The notes under the pieces were generated by a model that did no database searches, was not told the DNA's origin, and saw nothing but the letters and a program-made list of their open reading frames with translations. Below are positions 1 through 8,550 of a DNA stretch of 45,475 nucleotides, one piece after another. The DNA is from CAYVBJ01 sp964517005 (GTDB lineage Bacteria; Bacteroidota; Rhodothermia; Balneolales; Balneolaceae), in the NCBI GenBank assembly GCA_964517005.1, contig CAZFAJ010000018.1:1-45475 (forward strand). Direction: 5' to 3'. The first letter of the stretch is position 1; each line of letters starts with the position of its first letter. A program made the translations under genes and the position numbers.

Positions 1-38
1 TATTTGAATGGAAAGAACTATTTACCAGAACCTGACTA

Positions 39-287
39 CTATGATTCTGTGGTCGGGCTAAGAAATTCGACATGAAAGCGGAATGTTTCCCCTTCAAGAG
101 TCATGGTATCGTATATCTCCCTCACAAGGTTAAAAACCACATCCGTTTTTCCTTTAATACTTGTGGATAGAAAATTTACATCCACTTCAACATCGTGCTG
201 TGCAACAAATTCTATCAGGTCCTGCACTTTTTCTTTTGGATGTTCTGTGTAGAGAGGTATATAAGTAAGCTGTGCAACTGTCGTCAT
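39..287 (-). CDS. YkoF/MTH1187-like thiamine-binding-fold small protein
   Basis: An 82-aa soluble protein with no signal peptide. The N-terminal strand (residues 5-13, AQLTYIPLY), the following helix and the central strand with STSIKGKTDVVF resemble the small ferredoxin-like proteins of the YkoF/MTH1187 (UPF0045) superfamily. Members of that superfamily bind thiamine or related small molecules, often as multimers. The length (about 80-100 aa is usual) and the start with an IPL-type strand fit. I rely on pattern similarity only, so the ligand is unknown. It is divergent from the DUF4382 lipoprotein gene, and the shared intergenic region of 118 nt holds no promoter I can define. The gene is complete within the window. 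Confidence 0.55.
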   Translation of the reverse strand: MTTVAQLTYIPLYTEHPKEKVQDLIEFVAQHDVEVDVNFLSTSIKGKTDVVFNLVREIYDTMTLEGETFRFHVEFLSPTTES

Positions 288-405
288 TCTGTAATTTTTT
301 TTTGTAACCTTTGTTAATCAAGTGAGTCATAAATATATGAAACATCCTAAAAGGAATGCGACTATAAAAATTACTTAACCCCAAATAAACTCTACATTAA
401 AAATC

Positions 406-1233
406 ATGAGATATTTAAAACTTGTTATTTTACTTGTTTCTACGCTCTTTTTAATTTTATCCTGCGACAGTTCTTCTACAATCGACAGCGACTCTGCTAC
501 AGGAACACTCAAAGTGTCACTGACTGATGCTCCCGGTGATTTCGAGGCTGTATATATTGATATTCAGGAAGTAAAAGTTCATCGCAACAGTGATGCAGAG
601 GAAGATGATGGCGAATGGATTGTTATAAATGACGAACCTGTACGCGTAAATCTTCTTGATTTAGTAAACGGAAAGCTGGACGTTCTCGGTGAACGTGAGC
701 TTGAAGCCGGTAGTTATCAGCAGCTCAGGCTGGTTCTCGGAAATGATAATGATATTGTCATTAACGGAGAGTCAATACCGCTGGATACCCCAAGTGCTCA
801 GCAGTCCGGATTGAAACTAAATCTAAATGTCTCGATCGAAGGCGGTGAAATTTTTAACCTCTTGCTCGACTTTGATGCCTCCAGATCTATCGTGAAAGCC
901 GGTGCATCAGGAAAATTTATACTGAAGCCTGTTCTTCGTGTTGTTGAGCTGGAAGAAGCGGGAGCCATCACAGGCGAGATCGTACCCGCCGAATCTTTTG
1001 CATGGGTTTATGCAATCGCAGATGAAGATACAGTTGCCGGCACGAAAGCAGACGAATCAGGTTCATTTACGGTCATCGGATTGCCATCCGGCACATACCA
1101 GGTTTCTGCAGAACCATCAGTAGAAGGCTTTGGAAGTGCTGTGGTTCCGAACGTTTCAGTCGCACCGCGCGATACAACCGATGTCGGCACCATAGAACTT
1201 GAAATAACAGATACCACAGATTCCGAAGAATAG
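406..1233 (+). CDS. DUF4382 domain lipoprotein with C-terminal carboxypeptidase-regulatory-like domain
   Basis: A 275-aa exported lipoprotein. Residues 1-20 form a lipoprotein signal peptide ending in a lipobox (LILSC, Cys20), followed by a Ser/Asp-rich linker. Residues about 32-180 match the DUF4382 pattern: GTLKVSLTDAPGDFEAVYIDI near the start and FILKPVLRVV at the end. Residues about 185-265 (GAITGEIVPAESFAWVYAI, later GLPSGTYQVSAEP) look like a carboxypeptidase-regulatory-like beta-sandwich, a fold common in cell-surface proteins of this group. The function is unknown; a surface or periplasmic carbohydrate- or ligand-binding role is only a guess. It is a single-gene unit, closed by a clear terminator just downstream. 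Confidence 0.85.
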   Translation: MRYLKLVILLVSTLFLILSCDSSSTIDSDSATGTLKVSLTDAPGDFEAVYIDIQEVKVHRNSDAEEDDGEWIVINDEPVRVNLLDLVNGKLDVLGERELEAGSYQQLRLVLGNDNDIVINGESIPLDTPSAQQSGLKLNLNVSIEGGEIFNLLLDFDASRSIVKAGASGKFILKPVLRVVELEEAGAITGEIVPAESFAWVYAIADEDTVAGTKADESGSFTVIGLPSGTYQVSAEPSVEGFGSAVVPNVSVAPRDTTDVGTIELEITDTTDSEE

Positions 1234-1258
1234 AATACGCCTTAAATCAAAAATCCTG

Positions 1259-1291
1259 AAAGCCTTCAAATTTTATTTGGAGGCTTTTTTT
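1259..1291 (+). terminator. Rho-independent terminator after the DUF4382 lipoprotein gene
   Basis: A 13-bp stem (1259-1271 with 1275-1287, one G-T wobble) with a 3-nt loop runs into a T tract (1285-1291). It separates the lipoprotein gene from the his operon. Confidence 0.9.
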
Positions 1292-1342
1292 ACCCTCCTT
1301 TATTTCTATTGGAATTACATCATTGAAAAGCCTTATATTTTA

Positions 1343-1420
1343 ATGATGCTAATACACACTTATCATATCAATCATCACATCGGACATATTACAGTCCATC
1401 ACGGGCATCATACGCATTAA
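1343..1420 (+). CDS. hisL: histidine-rich leader peptide of the his operon
   Basis: A short ORF of 25 codons starts with two ATG codons (1343 and 1346) and ends TAA at 1418-1420, 70 nt before hisG. Ten of its 25 residues are His (positions 5, 8, 11, 12, 15, 19, 20, 22, 23 and 25), with HH pairs at 11-12, 19-20 and 22-23. Such an excess cannot reasonably be chance and is the signature of a his-operon leader peptide, whose translation senses charged tRNA-His. The last codons overlap the 5-prime arm of a candidate terminator (1402-1457). This fits classical ribosome-mediated attenuation: stalling at the His codons would cover that arm and let transcription enter hisG. No convincing Shine-Dalgarno sequence precedes it. 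Confidence 0.88.
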   Translation: MMLIHTYHINHHIGHITVHHGHHTH

Positions 1421-1457
1421 CACTGCATGATATCTTTCCCTCAATTGCCCGATTTTT
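1402..1457 (+). promoter_or_regulatory. candidate his attenuator (terminator hairpin overlapping the leader peptide)
   Basis: CGGGCA (1402-1407, inside the His-codon cluster) is perfectly complementary to TGCCCG (1446-1451), which is followed at once by ATTTTT (1452-1457). Inside the loop a second helix is possible: TCAT (1408-1411) with ATGA (1427-1430), and GCA (1414-1416) with TGC (1424-1426). The stem is only 6 bp with a long loop, so the fold is less certain than the leader peptide itself. Confidence 0.5.
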
Positions 1458-1490
1458 CAAACAACCATTTTAATTTTACAGAAAAAGCTA

Positions 1491-2369
1491 ATGAGAACTC
1501 TTGATTCTACTACATCCTTGCGTATTGCCGTTCAGAAAAGCGGCCGTTTAACAGATAAAACCCTTACTTTGCTTGAAGGTATCGGTTTAAAATTTGACGA
1601 TTATAAAAGAAGCCTCCTGGTAAAATGCCGCAACTTCGATGTTGAACTGCTGCTCATCCGTGACGATGATATTCCCGAATATGTGGAAGACGGCGTTTGT
1701 GACCTGGGTTTTGTAGGAGCCAATGTAGCAGCTGAAGATGAAGCCGATATAACGATCCTGCGGGGCTTGGATTATGGCGTTTGTCATCTCGCACTGGCTG
1801 CGCCCAAAAACGGGCCGATCAAAAAAATAGCTGATTTTGCCGGCAAAAAGATCGCCACCAGCTACCCTGCAATTACTGCGAACTATTTTCAGAAAAAAAA
1901 TATGGATGTAGAGATTATAACTCTGTCCGGATCGGTCGAAATTGCACCGCGTCTTGAAATAGCTGATGCTATCAGTGATCTCGTCTCTACAGGTAATACC
2001 CTGAAAGCAAATGGTTTGGTTGAAATTGAAAATATTTTTGATTCGGAAACCCAGCTGGTAAAAACCAATAAACCTCTGTCAGACGGAAAACAGGATTTAA
2101 TCAATAAAATCCTGCAGCGGATAGAGGGCCATCAGCAGGCTGAAAGAAGCCGGTATATCATGATGAATGCCCCGGAAGCATCCGTCCCAAAAATAAAGGA
2201 AATTATACCTTCATTGAAGAGCCCTACGATTATGCCGCTTGCAGACAACGGAACGGTTGCAATCCACACAGTTGTTCCGCTTGCAACGTTTTGGGAGGTG
2301 ATGGAAAAACTGAAGGAAGCGGGAGCTTCCGGTATTGTTATGCTGCCAATTGAAAGCATGATACTTTGA
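1491..2369 (+). CDS. hisG: ATP phosphoribosyltransferase, long form
   Basis: A 292-aa cytoplasmic enzyme catalysing the first step of histidine synthesis, ATP + PRPP to phosphoribosyl-ATP. The N-terminal catalytic part has LRIAVQKSGRLTDKTLTLLE, CDLGFVGANV and the PRPP-loop-like segment SDLVSTGNTLKANGL (about residues 164-178). The length and the tail from about residue 215 (MNAPEASVPKIKEIIPSLKS through IVMLPIESMIL) show the ACT-like regulatory domain of the long HisG form. Long HisG is hexameric and allosterically inhibited by histidine, and it needs no HisZ. First enzyme gene after the His leader peptide; 82 nt separate it from hisD. Feedback inhibition is family knowledge, while transcriptional attenuation is inferred from the leader. 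Confidence 0.97.
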   Translation: MRTLDSTTSLRIAVQKSGRLTDKTLTLLEGIGLKFDDYKRSLLVKCRNFDVELLLIRDDDIPEYVEDGVCDLGFVGANVAAEDEADITILRGLDYGVCHLALAAPKNGPIKKIADFAGKKIATSYPAITANYFQKKNMDVEIITLSGSVEIAPRLEIADAISDLVSTGNTLKANGLVEIENIFDSETQLVKTNKPLSDGKQDLINKILQRIEGHQQAERSRYIMMNAPEASVPKIKEIIPSLKSPTIMPLADNGTVAIHTVVPLATFWEVMEKLKEAGASGIVMLPIESMIL

Positions 2370-2451
2370 TTTTACACCGTGCCGGATATGGTAAAACTGA
2401 CTGAACGGTTTATTTAAAACTTATGAGATAACCCATTTTAATAAGACGGAT

Positions 2452-3747
2452 ATGAAAATTTATGAATTAAATAAGTTGTCGGATGATGAGCTAAAATCGC
2501 TTTACAAACGGCCAAAAATGGATTTTGTTTCTATCTTCGGACAAGTTCAGCCGATTCTGAATGACATTGAAAAAGAGGGCGATATCGCTCTTAAAAGGTA
2601 TACCAAGAAGTTTGATAATGTACTTCTTGACAGCAATTGTATCAATCCTGAAGAGCTGAGTCCCGAACTGACCGATTCTAAAACAGAAGCCATTGACCTG
2701 GCTATAAGTAACGTCTTTCGATTTCACAGAGAGCAGTCAACTTTTGATTCTGAAACAGAAACCATGCCCGGTGTTATTTGCTCTCGCGTGGAGCGGCCGG
2801 TAGAACGGGTAGGGCTTTACATCCCAGGAGGCTCGGCACCGCTGCCATCAACAGCCATTATGCTTGGTGTTCCTGCTATGGTGGCAGGGTGCAAAACTAT
2901 TGTGTTTGCGACACCACCTGACGCGGACGGAAATATTCCGGATTCCATCGCTTACATCGCTCAAAAAACAGGAGTAAAAACAATTGTGAAAGCCGGCGGT
3001 GCACAGGCTATCGCAGCAATGGCTTTTGGCACAGAAACAATACCGAAAGTGGATAAAATTTTTGGGCCGGGTAATCAATATGTAACTGCCGCAAAAATGC
3101 TTTTGCAGAACAGTGATGCAATGGTAAGTATCGACCTTCCTGCCGGCCCTTCTGAGGTTTTGGTCATTGCCGATGAGTTTGCGGACCCTGAATTTGTTGC
3201 TGCCGACCTGCTTTCACAGGCTGAGCACGGCCCTGACAGCCAGGTTGTACTTGTAGCTACTTCCAGCCGCTTTATTGATCAGACAAAAGATGAAATTAAA
3301 AACCAGCTGATAGATTTGCCACGTAAAAATATCGCGGAAAAAGCTCTTGAAAACAGCTTCTCTCTTTTGGCAGATACTCCGGAAAAAGCTCTCGAATTCT
3401 CAAATATGTACGCTCCTGAGCACCTGATTATCAATTGCGAAAATGCCGAAAAACTGGTTGATCGAATTCAAAATGCCGGGTCTGTTTTTCTCGGGCCTCT
3501 TACTCCCGAAAGTGCAGGAGATTATGCCTCGGGTACCAACCACACACTGCCCACTTACGGATATGCACGTATGTATAGTGGAGTATCACTTTCTTCCTTC
3601 CAAAAGTTTATCACCATGCAGAAGCTTACAAAAGAGGGTTTAAAAAACATTGGGCCGGCTGTAGAAATACTTGCCGGAATGGAGGGTCTCCATGCCCACA
3701 AACAAGCCGTTACAATTCGGTTAAATAAACTGAATAATTCCAAATAA
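2452..3747 (+). CDS. hisD: histidinol dehydrogenase
   Basis: A 431-aa zinc- and NAD-dependent dehydrogenase catalysing the last two oxidations, L-histidinol to L-histidine. Family signatures are clear: RVGLYIPGGSAPLPST (about 118-133), KAGGAQAIAAMAFGTETIPKVDKIFGPGN split over about 181-210, IDLPAGPSEVLVIAD (about 227-241), the zinc-ligand segment LLSQAEHGPDSQ, and the C-terminal GDYASGTNHTLPT with YSGVSLSSF. Length and motifs are normal. It follows hisG in the same direction and lies 9 nt before hisC, so the two are surely cotranscribed. Confidence 0.98.
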   Translation: MKIYELNKLSDDELKSLYKRPKMDFVSIFGQVQPILNDIEKEGDIALKRYTKKFDNVLLDSNCINPEELSPELTDSKTEAIDLAISNVFRFHREQSTFDSETETMPGVICSRVERPVERVGLYIPGGSAPLPSTAIMLGVPAMVAGCKTIVFATPPDADGNIPDSIAYIAQKTGVKTIVKAGGAQAIAAMAFGTETIPKVDKIFGPGNQYVTAAKMLLQNSDAMVSIDLPAGPSEVLVIADEFADPEFVAADLLSQAEHGPDSQVVLVATSSRFIDQTKDEIKNQLIDLPRKNIAEKALENSFSLLADTPEKALEFSNMYAPEHLIINCENAEKLVDRIQNAGSVFLGPLTPESAGDYASGTNHTLPTYGYARMYSGVSLSSFQKFITMQKLTKEGLKNIGPAVEILAGMEGLHAHKQAVTIRLNKLNNSK

Positions 3748-3756
3748 AATCAGCAT

Positions 3757-4815
3757 ATGCCACAAGAAATTGATATCGATTCTTTTGTGCGTCCCAATAT
3801 CGGAAAGCTGAATCCTTACCGCAGTGCGAGAGATGATTTCAGTGAAGGCCTGTTGCTGGATGCCAATGAAAACAGTTTTGGAGCCCCTGTAAAAAATAAT
3901 TTGTCCCTGCATCGCTATCCCGACCCTGTCCATAACCAACTCCGGGGAAAAATTGCAGGTTACCGTCAGGTTGCTCCTGAAAATATTTTCCTGGGCGTTG
4001 GCAGTGATGAACCGATCGACCTACTGATGCGTATATTTTGCGAGCCGGGATCCGATTCAGTTCTGATCACGCCACCTACATACGGCATGTATAAGGTTGC
4101 TGCCCGAATCAACAATCTTGATTGTAAAGAGGTTTTACTTACTGACAAATTCCAGCTTTGCACTGATGAAGTAATTCAGAGTGCTGATAATAAAACGAAA
4201 CTTCTCTACCTCTGTTCTCCCAATAATCCGACGGCCAATAGCCTGAAACGGACGGATGTTCTCAAAGTGCTGGAACAGTTTCGCGGTATTGTTGTGGTAG
4301 ATGAGGCTTACATTGATTTCAGCCGTCAGGAGTCGATGGCAGCAATGGTACAGCAATACCCAAACCTTGTTGTTCTTCAAACGTTTTCGAAAGCTTTCGG
4401 GCTTGCCGGTATTCGTCTTGGCATAGCCATTTCAAATCCCGAGATTATCGGTTACATGCTAAAGGTTAAAGCCCCCTATAATATCAATAAATTAACGGTT
4501 GAAAAAGCAATAGAAGCTTTCAGTCATCTCGATCTCGTGAAGTTCAATATAGATAAGATCCGGGAAGAGCGGGAAATTCTGAAAAATGAACTGGAATATT
4601 GTCCGGATGTGGAACAGGTATATCCGTCTGATGCTAATTTTATTCTGTTTAAAATAAAACGCGCCAAAGATATCTACCAGCAACTGGCTAACAGGGGTGT
4701 GATTCTTCGTTACAGGGGAAATGAACCTCACTGTGAAGATTGCCTACGGGTAACAGTCGGCACACCTGATGAAAACGATAAATTTCTGCGCACTCTAAAA
4801 GATATAATTTCATGA
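3757..4815 (+). CDS. hisC: histidinol-phosphate aminotransferase
   Basis: A 352-aa PLP enzyme of aminotransferase class I/II that transfers an amino group from glutamate to imidazole acetol phosphate. Visible landmarks are LLLDANENSFG (32-42), CSPNNPTAN (153-161), VVVDEAYIDFSR (179-190) and the Schiff-base segment TFSKAFGLAG with Lys212. The stop codon overlaps the hisB start by ATGA (4812-4815), which suggests translational coupling. Length is normal for HisC. Confidence 0.97.
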   Translation: MPQEIDIDSFVRPNIGKLNPYRSARDDFSEGLLLDANENSFGAPVKNNLSLHRYPDPVHNQLRGKIAGYRQVAPENIFLGVGSDEPIDLLMRIFCEPGSDSVLITPPTYGMYKVAARINNLDCKEVLLTDKFQLCTDEVIQSADNKTKLLYLCSPNNPTANSLKRTDVLKVLEQFRGIVVVDEAYIDFSRQESMAAMVQQYPNLVVLQTFSKAFGLAGIRLGIAISNPEIIGYMLKVKAPYNINKLTVEKAIEAFSHLDLVKFNIDKIREEREILKNELEYCPDVEQVYPSDANFILFKIKRAKDIYQQLANRGVILRYRGNEPHCEDCLRVTVGTPDENDKFLRTLKDIIS

Positions 4816-5708
4816 AAATCTGGATCCGGCCTGATTCCCTCACGGGCGGCCAAAAAAAAATTCTACAACCCGGAGCTTTATACTCTATTAAAAGATTATC
4901 AGAGCACGAAATCGAATTTAACTCCGATCGATCCCAATTGAGCCGGGATCAGTTCATTCTTCTTGAAAACGAACGTATTGAGTTTTCATCTTTTGATGAA
5001 AAGGACGCTGATGCATACATTCTGACAAAAAGCAACTTTGCCGGCCTTGAACTCCGAAGCGGCGAACAGTTAATCGCAACAGGAAATGAGTGGATTGATC
5101 TTTGTAAATCCTACCTTTTCCCGGCACGCACCGCTGAAATAGTGAGAAAAACCGGAGAAACTGATATCACTATAGTGGTAAATCTGGATGGATCAGGTAA
5201 ATCTGATATCCAAACCGGGTTACATTTTTTCGATCATATGCTCGACCAGGTAGCCCGTCACGGATTGCTGGATTTAACCATTCACTGCAAAGGTGATCTG
5301 CAGGTTGATGAACATCACACAATAGAAGATACCGCCATCGCTTTGGGACAGGCACTTAATCGTGCATTAGAATCTGATAAAGCAGGAATACAGCGTTATG
5401 GATTCGTACTTCCCATGGATGAAGCTAAGGCTACGGTTGCAATTGATCTTTCCAACAGGCCTTTTTTAAAATGGGATGTTCCGCTGAAACGAGAGTATAT
5501 TGGTGATTTCCCAACTGAGATGGCAGAACATTTTTTCTACACGCTGGCAATGAACGTTAAGGCTACCCTGCATGTTAACGCGTCAGGAAAAAACGAACAT
5601 CATATCGTTGAATCTGTTTTTAAAGGTTTTGCAAAAGCTCTGCGTTTTGCAATTAGCAGAAACGAAAGAATTAGAAATATTTTGCCGAGTACAAAAGGAT
5701 TGTTGTGA
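4812..5708 (+). CDS. hisB: imidazoleglycerol-phosphate dehydratase with an unrecognised N-terminal extension
   Basis: A 298-aa protein. Residues about 106-298 are a complete IGPD domain with its two manganese-binding repeats: GLHFFDHMLDQVARHG (136-151), DEHHTIEDTAIALGQAL, GDFPTEMAEHFF and EHHIVESVFKGFAKALR. It converts imidazole glycerol phosphate to imidazole acetol phosphate. The first roughly 103 residues are odd. They are too short for the HAD histidinol-phosphatase of bifunctional HisB and show no DxDxT motif; the segment is hydrophilic and predicted strand-rich, with RDQFILLENERIEF and SGEQLIATGNEWIDL. The start is fixed by the ATGA overlap with hisC, so the extension should be translated. 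A run of nine A lies near its start. The dehydratase call is certain; the extension's role is unknown. Confidence 0.95.
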   Translation: MKIWIRPDSLTGGQKKILQPGALYSIKRLSEHEIEFNSDRSQLSRDQFILLENERIEFSSFDEKDADAYILTKSNFAGLELRSGEQLIATGNEWIDLCKSYLFPARTAEIVRKTGETDITIVVNLDGSGKSDIQTGLHFFDHMLDQVARHGLLDLTIHCKGDLQVDEHHTIEDTAIALGQALNRALESDKAGIQRYGFVLPMDEAKATVAIDLSNRPFLKWDVPLKREYIGDFPTEMAEHFFYTLAMNVKATLHVNASGKNEHHIVESVFKGFAKALRFAISRNERIRNILPSTKGLL

Positions 5709-5766
5709 AAGAAAATTCAATGACCAGTGATGTTTCAATTTATTTAAAGCTGTATTAATCCCAAAC

Positions 5767-6372
5767 ATGATAGGCATAATAAAGTATCAGGGCGGAAACA
5801 TTGCATCGGTATCTAACGCACTGGAAAGGTTGAACGCAGACTATGTGATTACCGATGACATACAAAAACTTGAGAAAACGGATGCTGTTATCTTTCCGGG
5901 TGTAGGTCATGCAGCTGCAGCAATGGATGATTTACGTGCCCGTGATCTGGATATGTGGCTGATCAACACCAGGAAACCTGTGCTGGGAATTTGTCTGGGT
6001 ATGCAGCTGCTTTTTGATTCTTCAGAAGAAGGAAATTCAGATGCACTCGGTATTATTCCGGGTATTTTAAAGAAATTTGATTCAAAAACAGGAAAAGTGC
6101 CACACATGGGATGGAATTCATTCTGTAAAACAGAAGAGCATCCTCTTCTTGCCGGCCTGAATTCGAATCACTACATGTACTATGTTCACAGTTACTACGC
6201 ACCGGTCACGAATAACACACTTGCCACAGCTTGTTATTCCTTAGAATTTACATCTGTAGTTGCAAAAGATAACTACATGGGAGTGCAGTTCCATCCTGAA
6301 AAATCAGGAATTGCGGGATCTCTGCTTCTTCAAAATTTTCTTGCCATAATCAGGAACGGCAGTGTTCTTTAA
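5767..6372 (+). CDS. hisH: imidazole glycerol phosphate synthase, glutaminase subunit
   Basis: A 201-aa class I glutamine amidotransferase that feeds ammonia to HisF. The catalytic triad is visible: nucleophile Cys76 in LGICLGMQL, then His176 and Glu178 in GVQFHPEKSG. The family segments FPGVGHAAAAM and KVPHMGWNS are also present. Length is normal. It is the last his gene here, 58 nt after hisB. Its obligate partner hisF does not follow; the next gene is on the opposite strand, so hisA, hisF and hisIE must lie elsewhere. Confidence 0.97.
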   Translation: MIGIIKYQGGNIASVSNALERLNADYVITDDIQKLEKTDAVIFPGVGHAAAAMDDLRARDLDMWLINTRKPVLGICLGMQLLFDSSEEGNSDALGIIPGILKKFDSKTGKVPHMGWNSFCKTEEHPLLAGLNSNHYMYYVHSYYAPVTNNTLATACYSLEFTSVVAKDNYMGVQFHPEKSGIAGSLLLQNFLAIIRNGSVL

Positions 6373-6383
6373 CCAAAAGCCGG

Positions 6384-6405
6384 CAGATCTATCTGATCTG
6401 ATTTT
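6384..6405. terminator. weak hairpin between convergent hisH and glycosyltransferase genes
   Basis: CAGATC (6384-6389) pairs with GATCTG (6395-6400) around a 5-nt loop and is followed by ATTTT. Flanking CCGG copies (6380-6383, 6407-6410) could extend it. It is placed as expected for a terminator between convergent genes, but the T run is short. Confidence 0.4.
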
Positions 6406-6426
6406 ACCGGTCCAGGCAATAAACTA

Positions 6427-7632
6427 TTACGTAATTACCGGATTTCTTGAAATATCCTTGTAAATGCTACTCTCCTCACCCAACAGCTTCTGATAGCAGG
6501 CAAATAGATTCTGAAAATGTTCATCAACCGAATATATTTTATTTTCAGCTGCTTTTTTACAAGCTTCTTTCATCCGGGAGTAGTTTCGTCCAAGTATTTT
6601 TTCCATCGCTTCACTTAAATCCTGCCCATCGCCTGTTTTATAAACTTCAGAATAACTCGAATCTGCCAGGTCAACAGCTCCGCCGGTTTTGGGTACTACG
6701 ATTGGCAAACCGCTGCAAATAGCTTCAGCCACCACAAGACCAAATGTTTCTGCCGAAGAACCATGCACGTAATAATCGGAGCTCGCCATGGCATTGGCCA
6801 GTTCATCCCTGTTTGATGTAAAACCCATCAATTTAAGATGGTTTACATCCTTTGCTTTCTTTTGAATCCATTTCCTTAACGGGCCATCACCAAAAATGAG
6901 TAAGCCTGCTTTGTGTTTTTGGGAAATTTTTTTGAATCCGTCAATGATTGTACTCAGTCTCTTTTCAGGATGATACCGGCTTACACAGATAAATAAACTG
7001 GCATCCTGGTCCAGATTTAACTCGTTTAGGTATTGCGACCGCAAGTCAGGATCACGCCTTTTGGGTGAAAAAAAGTCTTTGTCAATCCCAAAAGGGACAC
7101 TTACAGGATTATATAAATTAAATTTTTCCAGCCGGTGGGCAAGCCATTTTCCACTGACAATCGTGGCATCGTACTGCTCACTCAGTTTGCGCAGATATCG
7201 CCAAAAAAAACTAAAGAATGAATCTATTTTTCGAAATGACATCAGATTCCCCAAAAAGGTCTGAGGATAAACAGCAACAGGATCCACATGAAATATAAAT
7301 GTTTTTAAAGCATCTCCTTTCCATTTAGCTACAAAATAACCGCCTGTCCACGGTGAGGAACCTTCTACTATGTCCGGATTTTCTTTGTTTAAAATCCTGA
7401 ATACTTCCTTTTTACGCCACAACAGGTAATACCTGTTATCAAACGGAAGTGGCGGACTTTTAATCCAGATTACTTTTCCGCCATTTCTCTCTTCTTCTAT
7501 TGATTCGGGGCCGGGAGCTACAACAACAATTTCATGTCCGCTTTTGGCTCCGGCTTCAAGCTTGCTGTTTATGTAGGTCTTTACTCCTCCGCCCTGATCC
7601 GAATAAAATTCTGCAACATCTACAATCTTCAT
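6427..7632 (-). CDS. GT4-family glycosyltransferase
   Basis: A 401-aa cytosolic or membrane-associated retaining glycosyltransferase of GT-B fold. The N-terminal Rossmann half has the glycine loop DQGGGVKTYINSKLEAG (residues about 13-29). The C-terminal half has VPFGIDKDFFSP, FICVSRYHPEKRLSTIIDGF and the GT4 EX7E signature ETFGLVVAE followed by SGLPIVVPKTGG. The acceptor and sugar are not deducible; mannosyl or glucosyl transfer to a lipid or polysaccharide is typical of close relatives. No polysaccharide cluster surrounds it, so it looks like an isolated gene. It is convergent with the his operon. Confidence 0.9.
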   Translation of the reverse strand: MKIVDVAEFYSDQGGGVKTYINSKLEAGAKSGHEIVVVAPGPESIEEERNGGKVIWIKSPPLPFDNRYYLLWRKKEVFRILNKENPDIVEGSSPWTGGYFVAKWKGDALKTFIFHVDPVAVYPQTFLGNLMSFRKIDSFFSFFWRYLRKLSEQYDATIVSGKWLAHRLEKFNLYNPVSVPFGIDKDFFSPKRRDPDLRSQYLNELNLDQDASLFICVSRYHPEKRLSTIIDGFKKISQKHKAGLLIFGDGPLRKWIQKKAKDVNHLKLMGFTSNRDELANAMASSDYYVHGSSAETFGLVVAEAICSGLPIVVPKTGGAVDLADSSYSEVYKTGDGQDLSEAMEKILGRNYSRMKEACKKAAENKIYSVDEHFQNLFACYQKLLGEESSIYKDISRNPVIT

Positions 7633-7806
7633 AAGTAAACTAAAATATGATCAGGTAATGAATGGGTTTTAAACCTGAAATGAATTTTTAAATACAATTC
7701 TTTTGGTGAAAATTAACAATTTTGAAAAGAATATATAATAATTTGTTAAAATAGGTTTTATAGATTAAGATAATAAACTCCGAATTTCTATTCATTATAT
7801 TTCTGC

Positions 7807-8550
7807 TCAAAGCTGAGACTTCAGGTAAATGTCATCAAAATCATTTTTTGCCCTTGTTTTTGTACTGCTGGCATCACTGAAAATTAGGATAGCAAGCGGA
7901 CGTTCCGGTGGGTTTTCTCCGTACAAATTCTGATAATCCCTTACAATATTTCTTTCGAATGTATGCCATTCACCAAGGCCCTCTTCTCCGCTTCTCAGAA
8001 CAAGGATTTGCTGATTTCCAAACAGGTTCGTTGGATTTGATCCCACCTCAAGAGTAGAACTCCACGTATACCGTACAGAACGGGGAATTCTCTGAAATAA
8101 AATTCTTTTCATTTCCCATACAACATAGATACTTGCAACTGCATCATTTAAAGAATTTTTATCTTCACGGGCACCTTCCGGTAAAATATGAGGTCTCCAT
8201 TTCCATGATAGAATTGAATAATCATAGGTATTTAGCCCCTCAACTTCTTTTAATGGAAAATTCAGATGCTTAGGCCGGTTTCCATCATATCGTAAAAATT
8301 TATTCCCATCCTCCTCAAGAACTTCCCATTTATATTTTTCTCTTTCCTCCTCATCAAATTCGAGTGTCGACACATCTGCTATCTGATCAAACCATTTGGA
8401 TGGAAGAGTTCCTACCTTGTCGTCTTCAAAATTATCAATTAACAAAACACCCTCACTGACTTCCGGAAGAGACGTGTGTGGTTCCTGTGCATGTGTCTTT
8501 ATGGAAATTAAAAGATTGAAGATCAATAAGCAGGTTAAAATGAATTTCAT
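7807..8550 (-). CDS. exported DUF3047 domain protein
   Basis: A 247-aa protein with a signal peptide (residues 1-21, cut after THAQ). The rest matches the DUF3047 pattern: ILSWKWRPHILPEGAREDK (about 114-132), then NDAVASIYVVWE, VRYTWSS, a WHTFERNIVRDY helix and the final ILIFSDASSTKTRAKNDFDDI. DUF3047 proteins are secreted or periplasmic beta-rich proteins of unknown function, with a jelly-roll-like look. No operon partner: 174 nt separate it from the glycosyltransferase gene downstream, and a long gene-free stretch lies upstream. Confidence 0.85.
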   Translation of the reverse strand: MKFILTCLLIFNLLISIKTHAQEPHTSLPEVSEGVLLIDNFEDDKVGTLPSKWFDQIADVSTLEFDEEEREKYKWEVLEEDGNKFLRYDGNRPKHLNFPLKEVEGLNTYDYSILSWKWRPHILPEGAREDKNSLNDAVASIYVVWEMKRILFQRIPRSVRYTWSSTLEVGSNPTNLFGNQQILVLRSGEEGLGEWHTFERNIVRDYQNLYGENPPERPLAILIFSDASSTKTRAKNDFDDIYLKSQL

